This document shows, piece after piece, positions 33,656 through 44,946 of a DNA stretch of 64,000 bases; the first letter of the stretch is position 1; the number at the start of each line of letters is the position of its first letter. The DNA is from Primula veris (lineage: Eukaryota > Streptophyta > Magnoliopsida > Ericales > Primulaceae). Where the stretch lies: contig OY821742.1 in assembly GCA_963682055.1 (NCBI GenBank), positions 20,087,635-20,151,634 of the forward strand. The letters are read 5' to 3'. Under the pieces are notes generated by a model that saw only the letters and a list, made by a program, of their open reading frames with translations, did no database searches and was not told the DNA's origin. The position numbers and the translations under genes were made by a program.

Positions 33656-33838
33656 CTTATTTCGGTTGTTCTCATCAAAGAAAAAATTGAATATTCTCCT
33701 TGGAGCAATAGGAAGGTATATAGAGGTTGCGACAGTGACGACAATGCCGTTATGGTGACCCTGCTCATTGATGCTGTTGTGGGTCATCACCTTTAGTTCA
33801 CCACATCCAATCTGAGAAAGTGTTGTCCAATAGTTACC
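33656..33838 (-). pseudogene. HD-ZIP IV exon (post-START domain)
   Basis: Reads NYWTTLSQIGCGELKVMTHN, SINEQGHHNGIVVTVATSIY, LPIAPRRIFNFFFDENNRNK, matching [59 protein letters not shown]. Donor AAG-GTGATT at its end and acceptor ATAG before it. The first 27 bases and the acceptor are duplicated just upstream, see 33812-34038. Confidence 0.85.
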
Positions 33839-34038
33839 CTATTATAAAAGCATGTCACCATCCTTTTCGCCAACTTCAATAAACTTTTTCTTCCTTCTAT
33901 AAACAAAAATATTCATATATCAACCTGAGAAAGTGTTGTCCAATAGTTACCCTATTATAAAAGCATGTCACCATCCTTTTCGCCAACTTCAATAAACTTT
34001 TTTCTTCCTTCTATAAACAAAAATATTCATATATCAAC
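33812..34038. repeat. 113-bp tandem duplication spanning a splice acceptor
   Basis: Copies 33812-33924 and 33925-34038, identical except for one extra T. On the gene's strand each copy holds a polypyrimidine-poor acceptor region TTTTATAATAG and the first 27 bases of the 33838-33656 exon, so the gene has two equal 3' splice sites 113 bp apart. The near identity means it is recent. Confidence 0.95.
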
Positions 34039-34529
34039 CATATTATCATTTTTATGCGTGTGCTTGGGGAAGTTTTCATTATGGGAAAAACTTGACACTT
34101 AAATCATGCTCAATATGCAGCTTCGTGATTTAATTGTTGATGTTTATAACCATTAAATGAGAAACAAGTTTAGTAAAAAGTATGTCAACTTAAAATATGA
34201 AATCAATTCATTGAACACTAGGTCAATGTCAAATCGAGGTATCAAATGAATAAACATCAAAAGTAACATAAAATGGTAAACGAGATTCTCCTTTTGACTT
34301 CCTGAAAATCAAGTTTTTATTTTGTCACTAAATGGTAGTTTTCTATAATTCCAATCGTATCACGTCATTACTTTATCTTTCGAGGATTTGAAAGATTTTT
34401 TACTAGCTAGCTTAGATTGGCATTACCAGTTATCGTGACACGAGGTTTAAACAACTAAACTCATATGGAAATTACCGATATTGTTCACTTCATTAACAAG
34501 AAGATCCGTTGCACCTCAATAAGAAAAGC

Positions 34530-34656
34530 GCTCAAATTGCCCATTAAGAATGGGAAGCCAATATTTTGCCCCAAATGCGACTCCTGAGGAAATCAATGAT
34601 CTGTATATACCATTTTTCCTCTTATCCTCCACTTCAATATGCTCCATCCAAGTAAT
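34530..34656 (-). pseudogene. HD-ZIP IV START exon (distal)
   Basis: ITWMEHIEVEDKRKNGIYRS then LISSGVAFGAKYWLPILNGQFERF, matching VTWVEHxEVDDRAVHxLYRxLVxSGxAFGAxRWVATLQRQCERL. Clean acceptor (TTTCTTAG) at 34656. A TGA follows ERFSY and no donor is obvious, so the link to the next exon is lost. Confidence 0.85.
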
Positions 34657-34895
34657 CTAAGAAATAATATGATAAACCAGACTCTATTTCTAAAATTGTA
34701 CCCAAAAAAAATATAACATTTTGTTACCATGTCCACGTTATTAAAGAACATTGTTTTTAATTCCGGTATAAATTAGAAGAGTGACAATTACTCAAGCTTT
34801 TTTTATTTTACCTTGGAGTATCCATTAGGCAATTGCTCAATTACACATCCAGAAGCCCGCTTTTGGAAACTCGTTAAAGAATCAGCTTCTATCCC

Positions 34896-35877
34896 TAATG
34901 GACCTTAAAAATTAGGTCTAGTGCGTGAGTCTCGGTTCCCAAGCTTGGAACCAATAGGAAAACTCCATTCGAGGGTTTTGCCCGTGTTCTTTGTTGTTGT
35001 CACGCCTACGGACTTTCTAGTACTTTGAGCCAATAGGAAAATTCAATTGCACACTCAATCTAAGATCAAGGAGACTTGGTGGTTTGACCACCGTTCAGTT
35101 TCATTCACCCGGAGGAGTTGTAAGGAGATGTGAGCATCTTATCATGTATATAATATAATAATATAAAGTGTTTAATGAAAGTAGAATTTAGAGATACCCG
35201 TATTTAGTGTATATTTTTAGAGAGATATTGAGAGTTTGGATCCCTTTTTTCGTGGTTAATGTGCTCCTTATATAGGCGGATGTACTAAATCTTGCACAAT
35301 CTTGGCAGTTATATCTTATCATGTTATAATATATCTCTTGCCTTATCAATGATGTATTATAATGATTTCCTCTATATCTTTCCATGTATATCTGTCGACT
35401 TTGACTTGCTCTTGAAGAAGAGAGTTGCTGTCGACCTGCTCAAGTGGAGGCATCCCCGAGGGCCACGATCCTCCCTATATATGAATTGGGGTGAAGACCC
35501 CCTTTTTTTTGGCATTGCTTCCCTCTCGAACACTAGAATATATTGGTCTGAAGGTTTAGAGTAATACTCCTCGTAGAGAGGCATGATCTCCATAGGAGAT
35601 TTTGTTTCCTTTTGTGATAAGTTATATATCTTTATTGTTAGACACTATCTTTATGGGACGTCTCCCATATAGATTTGATGTCATCTTTCTTTATGAGGAT
35701 ATTCTGTTCCTCATAGTGCCTTATCAATATCTTCCCATGCTTATCTCCCACATCAGCTCATCTGTGGTACGGGTGAAAAGCCTAACTGTCCCCCTCATAA
35801 GGTTCATTAATTGCTAGGTTATACCGCATGTATTACAATCATTGCAGAGTTATAACCCTAAATTTTAACCTCCATCA
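34896..35877 (-). repeat. Solo LTR inserted inside START exon, exact TSD
   Basis: 982 bp, minus orientation, left edge TAATGGACCTTAAA, right edge TTTTAACCTCCATCA. Flanked by exact ATCCC duplications (34891-34895 and 35878-35882). It splits the HD-ZIP IV exon after DVSVDG; beyond it the exon resumes with ADSLTSFQKRASGCVIEQLP and NGYSK. It is closest to the LTRs of the 15585-21168 element (shared start, CACGAAGAAGG-type and AAGAGATATATTATA blocks). Confidence 0.95.
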
Positions 35878-36191
35878 ATCCCGTCCACGGAGACATCGAC
35901 CACAACCCAAATTCCTTTGCCCTTCTGCTTACAATACATTACCAAAGTCATCTCCCAAATTGGGATGAGAGGTGTCATCATCTGATACTCTGCTTTTTTC
36001 TTGAGAAAACAAAAAAGTAAGTCTTCTAAAAAATTGTCAGGAAAATTATATGTAGTTTCGATAAGAACATCATGGACTTCTATCTTAATTACTAGCTGTA
36101 CGGCTCCATCGTAGCTCCCATCATGCCCTGTCACCAACTTAAGGGGTATAGCGTTTGCCACGATTGCACAAAAGAGACTCGCCCATTGATT
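35878..36191 (-). pseudogene. HD-ZIP IV START exon (central), split by LTR
   Basis: After acceptor ATTAG: NQWASLFCAIVANAIPLKLV, GSYDGAVQL, then KAEYQMMTPLIPIWEMTLVM, YCKQKGKGIWVVVDVSVDG. This is the START core of class IV proteins (HAExQxLSPLVPxREVxFxRYCKQxxEGxWAVVDVS). Some 35 extra residues between GAVQL and KAEYQ are bounded by GTAATTAAG and TTTTCTCAAG, so they are probably a small intron read through. The continuation lies at 34812-34895 beyond the LTR. Confidence 0.87.
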
Positions 36192-36586
36192 CTAATATTG
36201 AAAAAGAAAAACAATATATGATTCATGACCTTAAAAAAAGGTGTTTTAGTTATTCAAGGTACTTTCTCAGATAATTTCGTGGCTTAGTACATTATCAAAT
36301 ACTGTAAATCAATCTAATCTTTTCATGTTTTGTAAAATGAGAGACCATTATTATCTTTGCTCTATTTCACAAAAGCCCTTAAATAAGTTTCAAGTTTATC
36401 CTTTGTTTTCAAAAAGCTCTCTTTAAATCTAAAAAAGGTTGATTTAAACTCAAAAACGCTTCACTCAAAAACATTTTGAATACGAAAAAGGTTAATGTTT
36501 TAAAATGTTAGTTATTCTCTGGAAAAAATGATTTAGATAAGCTTGTTACCATTATTTATTTTACATAACCGAAAGTAGATACTTAC

Positions 36587-36975
36587 AACATTCATGAGGC
36601 CACATATAATGTTGGTATGGTTTGTCTTAACGGTAGCAGAATCACTAGTGGCTTCCGATCTGATCCCAAGTCTCCTTGGCCAAGATCTAAACAAAGTCCG
36701 ACAATAATCTTCTTCATTGAGTAAGTAAGTAGTGTACCCGTCAATAACAATAGGGATCCACAAGGGTTTGAGGGTTTGGGTCATAAGGACTAACTCATCC
36801 ATTGCTGCATACGCAATGTTAGCAATCACTTGTTTCTCGGTGTCCAATGAGGGCCTAGTGTGCCCGATACGCGTAGATCTCTTCCTGCAACCTCATTCTC
36901 AGACATTCCGGGTTGTGGGACCCACAACACAGGCTTTTCGATGCGAGTAGCGGCTACATTGGTCATCCGATCAAT
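36587..36975 (-). pseudogene. HD-ZIP IV exon (zipper end and START start)
   Basis: Reads IDRMTNVAATRIEKPVLWVP (class IV EEIDRISxIAAKYVGKP), then after a frameshift near 36900 RPSLDTEKQVIANIAYAAMD, ELVLMTQTLKPLWIP, LNEEDYCRTLF, GIRSEATSDSATV and NHTNIICGLMNV, the start of the START domain. Donor GTAAGT at 36586. No acceptor AG lies close to 36975, so the upstream border is unclear. Confidence 0.85.
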
Positions 36976-37119
36976 GTGAAATGTTTATTAGTTCAAATAT
37001 TATGACAGTAGTAACTCAATAATCATGGTTACCTTACACAAGCATGCAACATAAAGGAATTCGTGTAGAATAAAGATATCAAGAGATGGTGTGCAAAATA
37101 ATTATTTTCGGAAGGAATG

Positions 37120-38077
37120 TGATCTAGATTAAAAATTAGGGTTAGGACCCCGCGGCGATTATAACACACGCGTTCTAAAATCTAGCAATAAATACGGAGT
37201 TAACTGGCCCCATTGAGGGGAGCAGATAGGGTTATGAACCCGCTTCCCTCGTCGAGAAGCTTATCAGCGAGATAACCTCTGCAAGATACTCATCTAAGAT
37301 AATCAATACGATATTCTAGGAAGTAAAGTAGACACCATATATATATATAGGCATATCCCATAAATATAGGGTCAAACACTTAAAGATACGTTCCTTTAGC
37401 CTAAAGGAAAACATATCCGATAGCAAGACTAAAAGATAGGTGAGGAACCCATGTCAGGATCTTCTCGCCAAGGGATATTCAACTATCCGAAGGGATAAAA
37501 CTATAAGATCAATGCCTCCGAAGGTTAATGAAAGAGACATGCTCTCTCGGAAGAACTCCCCTTGCCTGCGAGAAGAAGCGGAGTTACCCTTTCGGACTAG
37601 GCAAGTCGGTGGAAAAATAGAACAGATATAGCAGAATATATCTCAGCATGACATTAGGGAAATGAAAGATATGAAGAAAATGTGATTGATAATATCATAT
37701 CAATCGCAAAATATACACCCTATATCGCCTCCACCACCTATATAAGTGGCTCATAATCCAAAAAGGAGATCATTTGAACCCATACGAACTCAGACATACA
37801 CTTCATTATCGGGTATTACAAACCCTATTTACATTCAATATATATTTACATTCACTATAAAAAACCTAAGAAGTTTAACTTTCTCATTGCTCCGTTAGGC
37901 GGAGGAAGTTAAACGGTGGTTAAACCACCAAGTTTTCCTTGATCTTACCTATTTATGCGCAGGTCATAAATAGCTACCTAGAAAGGAGTTTTCTCATTGG
38001 CTTATAGTCTGTAAGTAGAGTTCACGTACTAGATCTAATATTTAAGTTCTATCAAATCTTAGATTTAAGGTCTATGA
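37120..38077 (+). repeat. Solo LTR (LARD-related subfamily), exact TSD
   Basis: 958 bp, starts TGATCTAGATTAAAAATTAG and ends TTAAGGTCTATGA, flanked by exact GAATG duplications (37115-37119 and 38078-38082). The last ~25 bp are a second, partial copy of the LTR end (a TTTAAGTTCTATCA lies just before). It is most like the 30063-31042 LTR in opposite orientation. It lies between the HD-ZIP exons at 36975 and 38984, where the homeobox exon would be expected. Confidence 0.88.
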
Positions 38078-38983
38078 GAATGTTTAGATGATACTTTTTA
38101 AAATTTATAGTGAGTGAGGGTTGGCATTTTTTAGGAAAGAATGTTTGGAAGATATTTTTTAAAATCATTCAAAACGGGACCTTTTTTGGGCATTTTTCTT
38201 AGGTATTATTACATCTCAAAGTGTCCATAAAAGTAATCCATTAAAAAAAAACTATTTCAGATTTTTCCTTCGAAAAAGTTCAATTAATTCATTTCCTTTC
38301 CATTTTTATTCCAATTTGTGATTGGCATTTATGAAGCCTATTAAAGTTTTAAATGTGGAGAGCCATTATGATGTATATGTGAAAATATTATCCACTCTTG
38401 AATTTATTTATTTTATCTTTTTAGTACAAAAAAACTTTTTCTATTATCATGTAAGTTTCATTTAGAGGGAAATTAAGAAATTGTTGGATTCTTAATGACA
38501 AGAAAAGAGAATAATCATATTGAAAATTTCTATTGTCATGTAAGGCTTGAAATGTTGTGGAAACATGTACGGTCTATATTCTTAATTGACATTGCAAATT
38601 TGTCACGCAATTATAGTCTATATAAGCACAAAGCGGCTCCACTCGACCGGAGTTTTTATACCATCTTGAAATAAATATAATCCAACAAAAGGATACTATT
38701 TTATCTTTAAAAATCAAAGCTAAAAATAAATGCCCAACTAAATAAAGGCTATTACTTTTTGTCTAATATATATTTATTTTGTCTTAAAACTTGAATACAC
38801 TTCCACATTTACCAAGCATAAACAAGCATCAATTAAGAAACTTTGTAAATCAATCTTCAAACTTACTATGAAAACTAAGTGCACTAAATTTAATATTACG
38901 GATGACGATGGAAATTTAAAAATGAATGTATTAGCAAATTTAGCCTAATCACTATACATTACGCGGGAATTTTAAACATTTAC

Positions 38984-39076
38984 CTGTTGTCCTCTGGTTG
39001 TGTGTGTCGATTGGGATTGGAATTCACCTTCATTCTCATCAACCTGACCATCTGGAAGCCTCAGCCCATAAGTCAT
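38984..39076 (-). pseudogene. Possible first exon of HD-ZIP IV gene
   Basis: MTYGLRLPDGQVDENEGEFQ then SQSTHTTRGQQ, ending at a good donor (CAACAG-GTAAATG). Acidic, Ser/Thr/Gln-rich N-termini precede the homeobox in class IV genes, but the match is compositional only. The stretch 38083-38980 between it and the LTR shows no homeobox. Confidence 0.4.
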
Positions 39077-39089
39077 TTTTCGTACCTAA

Positions 39090-40060
39090 AATTTTATTAT
39101 TAGAATTTGTAGGGAACTAAAATACTAAAAAAGTCTCTACCAAATTTAGATAATGGTTAATAAATTCTTAACAACTCATTATTTTTTCTGCTGAATATTA
39201 ACAAAATTGGTAAAAAAAAGATCTAGCTAGCAATATGTTTTTCTCTCGGAAATTTTTTTTAATAGTTATTCCAATATATAAAAAAGGTATATCTTTTTAT
39301 ATTCCAATAATTCCACACAAGATACAAATTAATATTTATAAAATAGTTTAATTTTATCAATATATTATTTGGTTAAGTTTTGACAAATTTCAATGTTCAA
39401 GTTCCACTAAGATGTGAACATTGTAGCAATTTCTTTAGTAGAATATTGTGGCTTACATATATCTTGACTTGTCCGAGAAAGTCAAAGCATGCTGAAAGAA
39501 GCATGTAATTTTCTTGGTATATACGGGTGACTTATGTAAACTAATAACTTAATTTTAGGTAACAAGATGGAAGCATTTGATTAGGAATATGTTCGTCTCA
39601 TTTCTTGCATGTATGTTTAAGCAAAGTTATATGCAAAAATATCGCTACATATGAAAAACTGTGAAAATTCTCGAAATGGTGTAATACATTAGTAGATCAT
39701 AAACTTGAAAGGGCTCATCAATATCAATAACCAAGTTTGATGACTAATTAAAATGGTAAATGTAAGTGCATATATAGTTACACAAACAAGCATATTTAAA
39801 TGTAAGATCAAGTTTAATTAATAAACAACATAGATAGTTTTATAGGCCCTATCATTCTTGAGATGAAGCACTTTCGTCCGTTAACTTTGTTATAGCCTTT
39901 GAGCATTGATCGAGCCATTGACTTTTATACTACTCTTGATTAATTTCCAAAAAAAAACATCGATGATTTTATGTCAACAAAAAAACTAAGAAACCGCAAT
40001 TTCTTAGAGACTACTCATAAGAAACTTACTAGTGTAGTCCAACTATCATCATTCTTTATA
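39090..40060. other. No gene seen; expected 5' LTR of old Tat element not recognised
   Basis: AT-rich without coding signature. The old gypsy element begins around 40061, yet no TG...CA repeat, PBS or sequence like the LTR at 43645 is visible here, so its 5' end is truncated or decayed beyond recognition. Confidence 0.5.
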
Positions 40061-41525
40061 ATGGAGGATAAAAGAAAACGAAATATCCGTAAGGGCAAAG
40101 AAGTAGATGCTAGCTCCAAAGTGAATTTTTTTTTCAAAGATGGTACATGGGCAAGTGACTCTTCTGATGAAGAAGGCTCGATTGGAAACCATCACTTAGA
40201 GGACAATTCAGATTCCCTACCAAACACTCCTCGATTAGTTGTTGCTACTTCAACAAACTCAACAACTATGCAAGTGTTGATAAACGCTTCGATGGTGGAA
40301 GAATAAGTTATCGCCATCGCAAGGACCCTAGAAACTTTAATGAAGGCTTTTAACGAGCGAGACTCTCAGATGACGATATTGACAGACAGGGTTCAACTAT
40401 TAATGGAGCCACACAAAGGGCAAGGTCGACATAGAACTCAAGGAGGTGAAGGTTTTTCAAATGAGGAAATGCCTTTAGAAATAACGAATGGCGCAATCCC
40501 TTTAGAACAACTAAAAGAGTTCATACTGGGAACGGTGAAAGGGAAATATGAAGAGGTTGCACATTCTTCCTTCGGCTATGTCAAACCTTACACACGTAGA
40601 ATCGAAGGATTAACGAAGCCTTATGCATAACAACCACCCAAGTTAGAACAATTTGATGCAAGGGAAATCCTAATCAACACATTGCACATTTCATCAAGAC
40701 TTGCAACAATGCAGGGACTTATGGGGACCTCATGGTGAAGCAATTTGTCCGCACATCAAAAGGAAATGCCTTCGAATGGTAGTACGACTTGCAACCAGGA
40801 TCAATTGACACTTGGGAATTATTGGAGAAAGAATTCATTAATTGTTTCTATAGCACTAGGAGCACCGTGAGATTGATGCAATTGATAAATACCTGCCAAT
40901 GAAAAGACGAGCATGTTGAGTACTACATTGAAAAGATAGACGGTTATAAACATCAACAATTGAGATATGCATTCAAGGCATGCATTGGGGATTGTTCTAT
41001 ATTCTCCAAGGAATAAAACCAAAAAAATTTTAGGATTTGGAAAGTAGAGCTCATGACATGGAAGTTAGTATCTCAACTAGCATTGACCAAGCTCTCCTAG
41101 TTCCAGGGATGCAAAAGACTCCAAATAAACAAGATGGAAAGAAATGGGCCAAATCTCATGCAATTACCGATAAAAGATAATCATTTGTCATGTTAACTCC
41201 ATCTCAAAGCCTCCCTCCCATCAAGATAAAGGCTAGCATGAAGAATGTTGAAGAAGACAAACCTAATGTAAATCAAAGGAATGAAAAAAGAAGACTCACT
41301 TTAAGGGAGATGGAAGAGAAGAAATATCCATTTTCTGACAACCAAGTTCCTCGCATCCTAGAAGAACTCCTCGTACTTAAGCTAATCGATCTTACACAAA
41401 TGAAGCATCCCAAAGAGGCTAAAAAATTTGATGACATGAATTATTGTAAATTTCACCGTCTTGTCAGTCAGCCAACTCACAAGTGCTTCGTCTTGAAGGA
41501 GAAGATCATACAATTGGCCGCTTAA
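40061..41525 (+). pseudogene. Old Tat element gag
   Basis: Starts near MEDKRKRNIRKGKEVDASSK. It continues over a stop to LEQLKEFILGTVKGKYEEVA and HSSFGYVKPYTRRIEG, then after a frameshift near 40655 HIAHFIKTCNNAG, YDLQPGSIDTWELLEKEF, FYSTRSTVRLMQLINT (retrotransposon gag domain). It closes with MNYCKFHRLVSQPTHKCFVL, a CxxHRxxxHPTxxCxxLK metal-binding-like motif kept in the younger element's gag. At least four stops or frame changes. It would have been the capsid precursor. Confidence 0.85.
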
Positions 41526-41537
41526 GGAAAAATCTCT

Positions 41538-43640
41538 TTGGAGGATGAAGAAATAGCAACAACTAATTACTCATGCATCGTTACAGATCCAGAGCCTAAA
41601 AGCATGGAGGAGACAAGGACAGTCATGATTCAATTTGGATATTTGCCTCCAATTGCAATCATCATGCAAACCCCGAGACCCGAAGACAATACATCATGGA
41701 CTTATGTTAGCCACACAAGAGGTTCAAGAGTATCCACCAATGAAGAATTGAGTGAGTTTGAAGAGGGAGAATACTACCCTTCAAATAACTCACCGCCACT
41801 ACAAAATATCCCAGTTCACTCCATTCGTGAAGGACAACCTATTTATGAATTCAAGAAAGACAACCATTGTTTCTTTAATGTTTACGAATGCAAAGATTGT
41901 TTGGATGACCAATGGGATGACTTCTTTGAAGATGATGAAGAAGCTAAGGACAAGAGTAAGAAAAAGAAAAATAAGAGAAAATCAACCCAACAATCATGAC
42001 GGAAAATATACAAAGCTAGAGACCCAAGTGTCGGGCTGTTGGGTGAGCCATTAGAAAAGTTTGACTATTTTGTCCAATATACGAAAAAGGAAGAAGTGGG
42101 AGGATCAGTGCCACCTACATGGGAGGATTCTCATAGAGAAGACAAGACAAAAGAATTCAATCAATCTCTCAACTTTACCAATCCACTTGAAGATTCTTTA
42201 GAATCACTCAAATTCGAAAGCACTGGCTAACCTTCAAACGCGTTAAGAGTCGTGTAAAACCTTCTGCCTGGACTGTCAACAATTTCTAAAAGAAATGTAC
42301 GAGGCCGGAAATGAACAAGTTGGGGTGCTAAAAGAATCTGAGGGAGATTACTATGTGCAGCGACTCCAAGGGAGAGTAGTTGAAGAAACGTCATATACAG
42401 AAATTAGTATGGGAGTGCCCATTGCCTACTACTATTGAGGCAAGCTGATCTACACGTTCAAAGATGACGATGGTCATTATTTTTGGGACGTTTGCGAGTG
42501 TGAAGGTTGCATGGAAGATAGTTAGCTTGAAGGTGAATATGATGAAGACTTCTATCTTTCTAATTCATGCAATGTTGCAAGCATAGAAGAGTACATGGAA
42601 GAAAGTGAATGCGGTTCGAATGAAATTTTGGGGAGACGTGACAACTATTAACTTCTCTAATGAAGATTTGTTGCTTGACACAAAACCTCATAATCGCCCG
42701 CTCTTTGTTTCCAGATACATCCAAGAGAAAAAGGTAAATAGGATTTTACTAGATGGAGGGTCCGCCGTCAATATTCTACCACTGCGTACGTTAAACGATA
42801 TTGGAATTACAACTGACGAATTATCACAAATTCGTCTCATGATCCAAGGGTTTAATCAAGTAGGACAAAGGGCCATCAAAAAAATCCAGTTAAAGCTTTT
42901 GAGAGATGAAATGGTGTTGAGCGTATTGTTTAACGTCCTTAATGTGAAAACTTCTTACAATATGTTCTTAGGATGACCATGGATCCACGAAAATGATAAT
43001 ACATTATTTAACATTGTTTACACTTCATTAATGTTTCAAATATTGCAAAGTCAGTGTGGTGAAGAAGGTCATAGTTGATGATAATACATTCAACGGAGTG
43101 GAATCATATTTCGCAGGCGCTAAGTTCTACATGGATAAAGGAAAAGAAGTAGAACCATCTATATCTTCTCCTACTCTAGGTCATATGAAAGAAAATGAAA
43201 ATATCAACAAAGACAAGAAGATTAGAGTAGATGTTACGAAAGGCAAAATGAGTACTACGCTCTCGTCTCGAACTATTAAGTCGGTAAGTGCTGATAGTCA
43301 CAAGGTGGGGACTTAACTTTTCCTATAACATCTTTCAATCTAGTTGGAGTATTTAAATGATTTGTTAGACCAGCACATGGCCCATTAACTGAGCATGGAG
43401 ATTCCTCAAAAGAAGTTTTCAGCAAATGCAGGCTATACATCTAAGAAATCGAGCCCACTTGGAAAACTTACTCCGACAATAATAGGATAACAATGTTACG
43501 GCCTAAACCAAACTCAGTGCATGCTAAAATAAAAAGGCTACATGGTAAAAGGATATCATTAGGGCATTGGGTACGGATAACCTCAACCAGCAAAAATAAT
43601 CGTAAGTCAAACAAATATTATATCACATTCAAAGAAGAAG
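41538..43640 (+). pseudogene. Old Tat element gag-pro linker and aspartic protease
   Basis: An acidic linker has repeated HCFFNVYECKDC-type Cys/His blocks (41870, 42475 with HYFWDVCECEGC) followed by Asp/Glu/Lys-rich segments. The protease sits at 42605-42976: TTINFSNEDLLLDTKPHNRP, then RILLDGGSAVNILPL with the catalytic DGG, and NVKTSYNMFLG. A TGA replaces Arg in the usual GRPW motif just after. The frame degrades to 43640, where the younger element is inserted. Confidence 0.82.
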
Positions 43641-43644
43641 TCCA

Positions 43645-44930
43645 TGTTTCACACAAATTTTCACCAAGCGCTGAAGACAGGAAAAATGAATGCGAAGCAA
43701 AGTAAATTTTATTTATCAATTAATTTGCAGGTACAATCTCTGATAATTTCTAAAAGAAAATATAGAAATGAAAGTCCTTTGATTCTCCTCTTCGAACAAT
43801 TTGCAATAGCTCGAAATGCTGTTGTAGACTCTTTGATGAATTTTGTTGAATTTGCTGAACTTGAGTAGAATTCTTTAGATTTGATGAAGAACCTTGTAGT
43901 TTTGTTGATTTCGTTGATGATCTTGACGCTCTTCAGATTTGGTGAAGAACTTGGAGATTTTGATCTAGAGAAACGTGTTTTTGCCTTGTGTAGTCGTTCC
44001 TGAAGATCGAATGCCGGTTTGTTGTAGATTTCTTGGGTGGAGTTCTTCGGATTTATTGAAGAACTTTGAAGACTTTGATTTGCAGAAACGTCTTGCTTAT
44101 TGCTTGTAGTCGTTCCTGAAGATCGAATGTCGATTTGTTGCAGAACTTCTTTAGATTTGGTGAAGAACTTTGAAGACTTTGATTTGCAGAAACGTCTTGC
44201 TTATTGCTTGTAGTCGTTCCTGAAGATCGAAGGCAGATTTGTTATAGGAGTTCTTCAGATTTGGGGAAGAACTTGAAGATTTTGATCCGTAGAAACGCCT
44301 TGCTTGCTGCTTTTAGACGTTCTTGAAGATCGAATGCCAAGTTTATTGCAGATTTGTTGCAGACTTTGAAGGCGTTCGTTGAGGCCGGAGTGTGCAGAGC
44401 TTCCCCTAGGAGTTGATCCCCTGACATTTGTGGAGGAGCGGAGTTGATTCCCTGGCGGCCGTGGAGGAGCGGAGTTGATTCCCTGGTGTATGTGGAGGAG
44501 CTTCTCTCTCTTTAGTCTTCAAGACTTTTTTTGATTGTGTTTAATTATGGCACCCCCACCCCTCTATTTATAGCTTTTGGGGTGGGCTTTTTATTACAAG
44601 AACACCTCCCTAAGTTTAGGCCCATTATCATAAAGGACCAACACTTGTCATTTGATTTAAATTTAGTATTTGTGGTTTGAAAACATTTTAATGAGTTCTA
44701 TAATAAAAACTCTTCGTTTGCTCCATACTAAATGAGTTTTAACAAAATAAATACTTTTATTTTATTTTAATTTACTATCTTAATTTTATGTGATAATAAA
44801 TTATAATTTCTTTTCTTTTAAATTACTAATAACTTCTTTTCTATTTAAATTTAAAGATTAGTAATCAATTTAATTTTGTTTAAAAGACACGTAGCGTATT
44901 TTTAGTGGCCATAAATTTTACGTGTTAACA
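43645..44930 (-). repeat. Younger Tat 3' LTR
   Basis: TGTTTCACAC...GTGTTAACA, 1286 bp. Contains about four tandem copies of a 103-116-bp unit (43905-44350), each with TAGTCGTTCCTGAAGATCGA, and a 30-bp GGAGGAGCGGAGTTGATTCC-type repeat (44425-44510). Confidence 0.95.
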
Positions 44931-44946
44931 AATGCCCACTTCGAGA
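44931..44946 (-). other. Younger Tat polypurine tract
   Basis: Minus strand GAAGTGGGCATT directly precedes the 3' LTR, a worn form of the GAAGTGGGGGCATT-like PPT of this lineage. Confidence 0.65.

Larger units (their letters stand above)
32333..39076 (-). pseudogene. HD-ZIP class IV family START gene, homeobox not found, disrupted
   Basis: Exons on the minus strand, most with GT-AG borders: 39076-38984 (possible first), 36975-36587, 36191-35878 plus 34895-34812, 34656-about 34530, 33838-33656, 33085-32990, 32683-32333. Together they give IDRMTNVAATRIEKP (end of the zipper region), the START lipid-binding domain and the conserved C-terminal domain, all in HD-ZIP IV order. Missing are the homeodomain (no FWFQNKRTQ-like block between 37 and 39 kb) and the exon with GRxSMLKLAxRM between 34530 and 33838. 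Defects: a frameshift in 36975-36587, a solo LTR inside one START exon, and an early stop after QFERF. Class IV proteins normally act as epidermal transcription factors; this copy could not bind DNA. Confidence 0.85.

Noticed and set aside
37115..38054. LTR end at 38054 (first TCTATCA)
   Set aside because: Flanks do not match there, whereas extending to 38077 gives exact GAATG duplications on both sides.
40061..43640. Independent gypsy element separate from the pol at 56706-60494
   Set aside because: Same strand and lineage, domain order continuous across the insertion, and target duplications flank the inserted element; one split element is simpler.
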